Position numbers and translations under genes: made by a program
Shown here: positions 4,550 to 5,296 of the stretch, in pieces
Numbering within the stretch: the first letter of the stretch is position 1
Layout: each line of letters begins with the position of its first letter
The notes under the pieces: generated by a model
Database searches by the model: none
Told to the model about the DNA's origin: nothing
The model's input: only the letters and a program-made list of their open reading frames with translations
DNA from: Candidatus Woesearchaeota archaeon
Lineage (GTDB): Archaea > Nanobdellota > Nanobdellia > Woesearchaeales > JAGVZT01
Length of the DNA stretch: 5,296 bases
Assembly: GCA_019323665.1 (NCBI GenBank)
Contig: JAHWHA010000028.1
Coordinates: forward strand, 1 to 5,296
Reading direction: 5' to 3'

Positions 4550-5296
4550 CTACATAGCCTCAAGCACCTTTATCCTGTCTTCAATTGGGGGATGGGTGCT
4601 GAAGAGATTGCTCACAAAACCCTTTTTCTTGAAAGGATTTGAAATATAGAGATGAGCTGTAGCATTTGATGCTCCCTTAATTTGGGTGTTGTCATTGGCA
4701 ATCTTCCTGAGCGCATCTGCCAAACCCTGGGGATACCTTGTGAGCATGGCACCAGAGGCATCTGCTAGATACTCCCTTTTTCTGGAAATTGCCATCTTAA
4801 TCAAATTGGCAATCAGAGGTGCAAGCAGTGCCATCACAAAACCAATGGCCAAGCCTATCAGCTGCAGCGAACCGCCACCCTCCCTATCTCGGTTACCTCT
4901 TCCCCAAAAAAAGCTTCTTAGCATAAAGTCACTGAGCATCGCCACAACACCAACAAGCACTGCCGCGAGCAGCATTGTTCTGATGTCATAATTCTTTATA
5001 TGAGAAAGCTCATGTGCAACCACTCCTTCCAGCTCGTCTCTGTCCAGCTTTTGTACGGCACCTGTGGTTACAGCAACAGATGCATGCTCAGGATCGCGGC
5101 CAGTGGCAAAGGCGTTTATTGCGTTGTCCTCAATAACATAAGCCTTAGGCTTTGGGATACCTGCAGCAACCGCTAACCCATCAATCACATGCCACAGGTG
5201 AGGGAATTCGCCTTTCTCAAGAGGCCTTGCTCTTGACAATTTCAGCACAATCTTGTCACCAGTGTAATAGCTTATAAGACACCAGATAATAGTAAA
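4550..5296 (-). CDS. htpX: Membrane zinc protease HtpX (M48 family), 5' end beyond the right edge
   Basis: HtpX is a membrane-embedded metalloprotease that cleaves misfolded membrane proteins, with its active site on the cytoplasmic face. The frame stays open to the window edge, giving 248 visible residues. A GTG at 5248 is not the start, because the preceding 16 codons (FTIIWCLISYYTGDKI) match the end of the second N-terminal membrane helix plus the SYYxxDKIVL junction of the family. About 40-50 residues are probably missing. In fragment numbering, the conserved RARPL (22-26) and PKPKAYVI lead into FATG. The zinc motif VVAHELSHIKNYD follows with His95, Glu96 and His99, then membrane helices at about 108-128 and 144-168. 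The third ligand is Glu175 in SRKREYLADASGA. The C-terminal LFSTHPPIEDRIKVLEAM is the standard family ending. All catalytic residues are present, so the enzyme should be active. The GC content and codon use look like those of neighbouring genes. Confidence 0.95.
   Translation of the reverse strand, partial: FTIIWCLISYYTGDKIVLKLSRARPLEKGEFPHLWHVIDGLAVAAGIPKPKAYVIEDNAINAFATGRDPEHASVAVTTGAVQKLDRDELEGVVAHELSHIKNYDIRTMLLAAVLVGVVAMLSDFMLRSFFWGRGNRDREGGGSLQLIGLAIGFVMALLAPLIANLIKMAISRKREYLADASGAMLTRYPQGLADALRKIANDNTQIKGASNATAHLYISNPFKKKGFVSNLFSTHPPIEDRIKVLEAM

Noticed and set aside
4686..4991. Plus-strand frame of 101 codons opposite htpX
   Set aside because: It is an antisense shadow of the strongly conserved HtpX membrane region.
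4550..5248. HtpX as a complete 232-residue protein starting at GTG 5248
   Set aside because: The frame stays open upstream to 5296 and encodes the family-typical end of a membrane helix, so the gene is cut by the window edge.

Overview
The window most likely comes from an archaeon, probably a small-genome DPANN lineage (Woesearchaeota/Pacearchaeota/Nanoarchaeota type). Direct signs are: (a) BRE/TATA-like boxes starting about 29-32 nt upstream of several start codons, with no Shine-Dalgarno motif, as expected for leaderless archaeal transcripts; (b) an archaeo-eukaryotic primase in which the catalytic PriS-type domain and a PriL-type four-cysteine C-terminal domain share one chain, as in Nanoarchaeum and relatives; (c) a small archaeal stand-alone Toprim protein. 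The lineage is inferred from these features and was not tested by a search. The DNA is AT-rich, especially between genes.

Layout, left to right. 1-805 (minus) is the N-terminal 268 residues of a protein I do not recognise, cut by the left edge. 806-1077 is a divergent intergenic region with a hairpin-forming inverted repeat, a perfect 12-bp tandem duplication and a T-run. 1078-1671 (plus) is a C39-like (DUF3335-like) papain-fold protein that lacks both the catalytic Cys and His. It converges on 1689-2036 (minus), a 115-residue Toprim protein. A 124-bp divergent spacer follows, then 2161-3522 (plus), the single-chain primase. The primase converges on 3593-4330 (minus), a cytosolic HExxH metalloprotease-like protein with a large insert carrying its own His/Cys cluster. 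4331-4549 is AT-rich and holds that gene's promoter and an oligo-T terminator. 4550-5296 (minus) is the membrane metalloprotease HtpX (M48), cut by the right edge at its N-terminus.

The clearest functional theme is DNA or RNA priming and processing: the primase and the Toprim protein are divergently transcribed from one short spacer. The two zinc-protease genes lie side by side on the minus strand but are 219 bp apart, with a promoter and a terminator between them, so they look like separate transcription units. I see no mobile element, CRISPR array, tRNA or rRNA. The most notable items are the fused primase, the catalytically dead C39-like protein, the insert in the metalloprotease and the unrecognised first gene.
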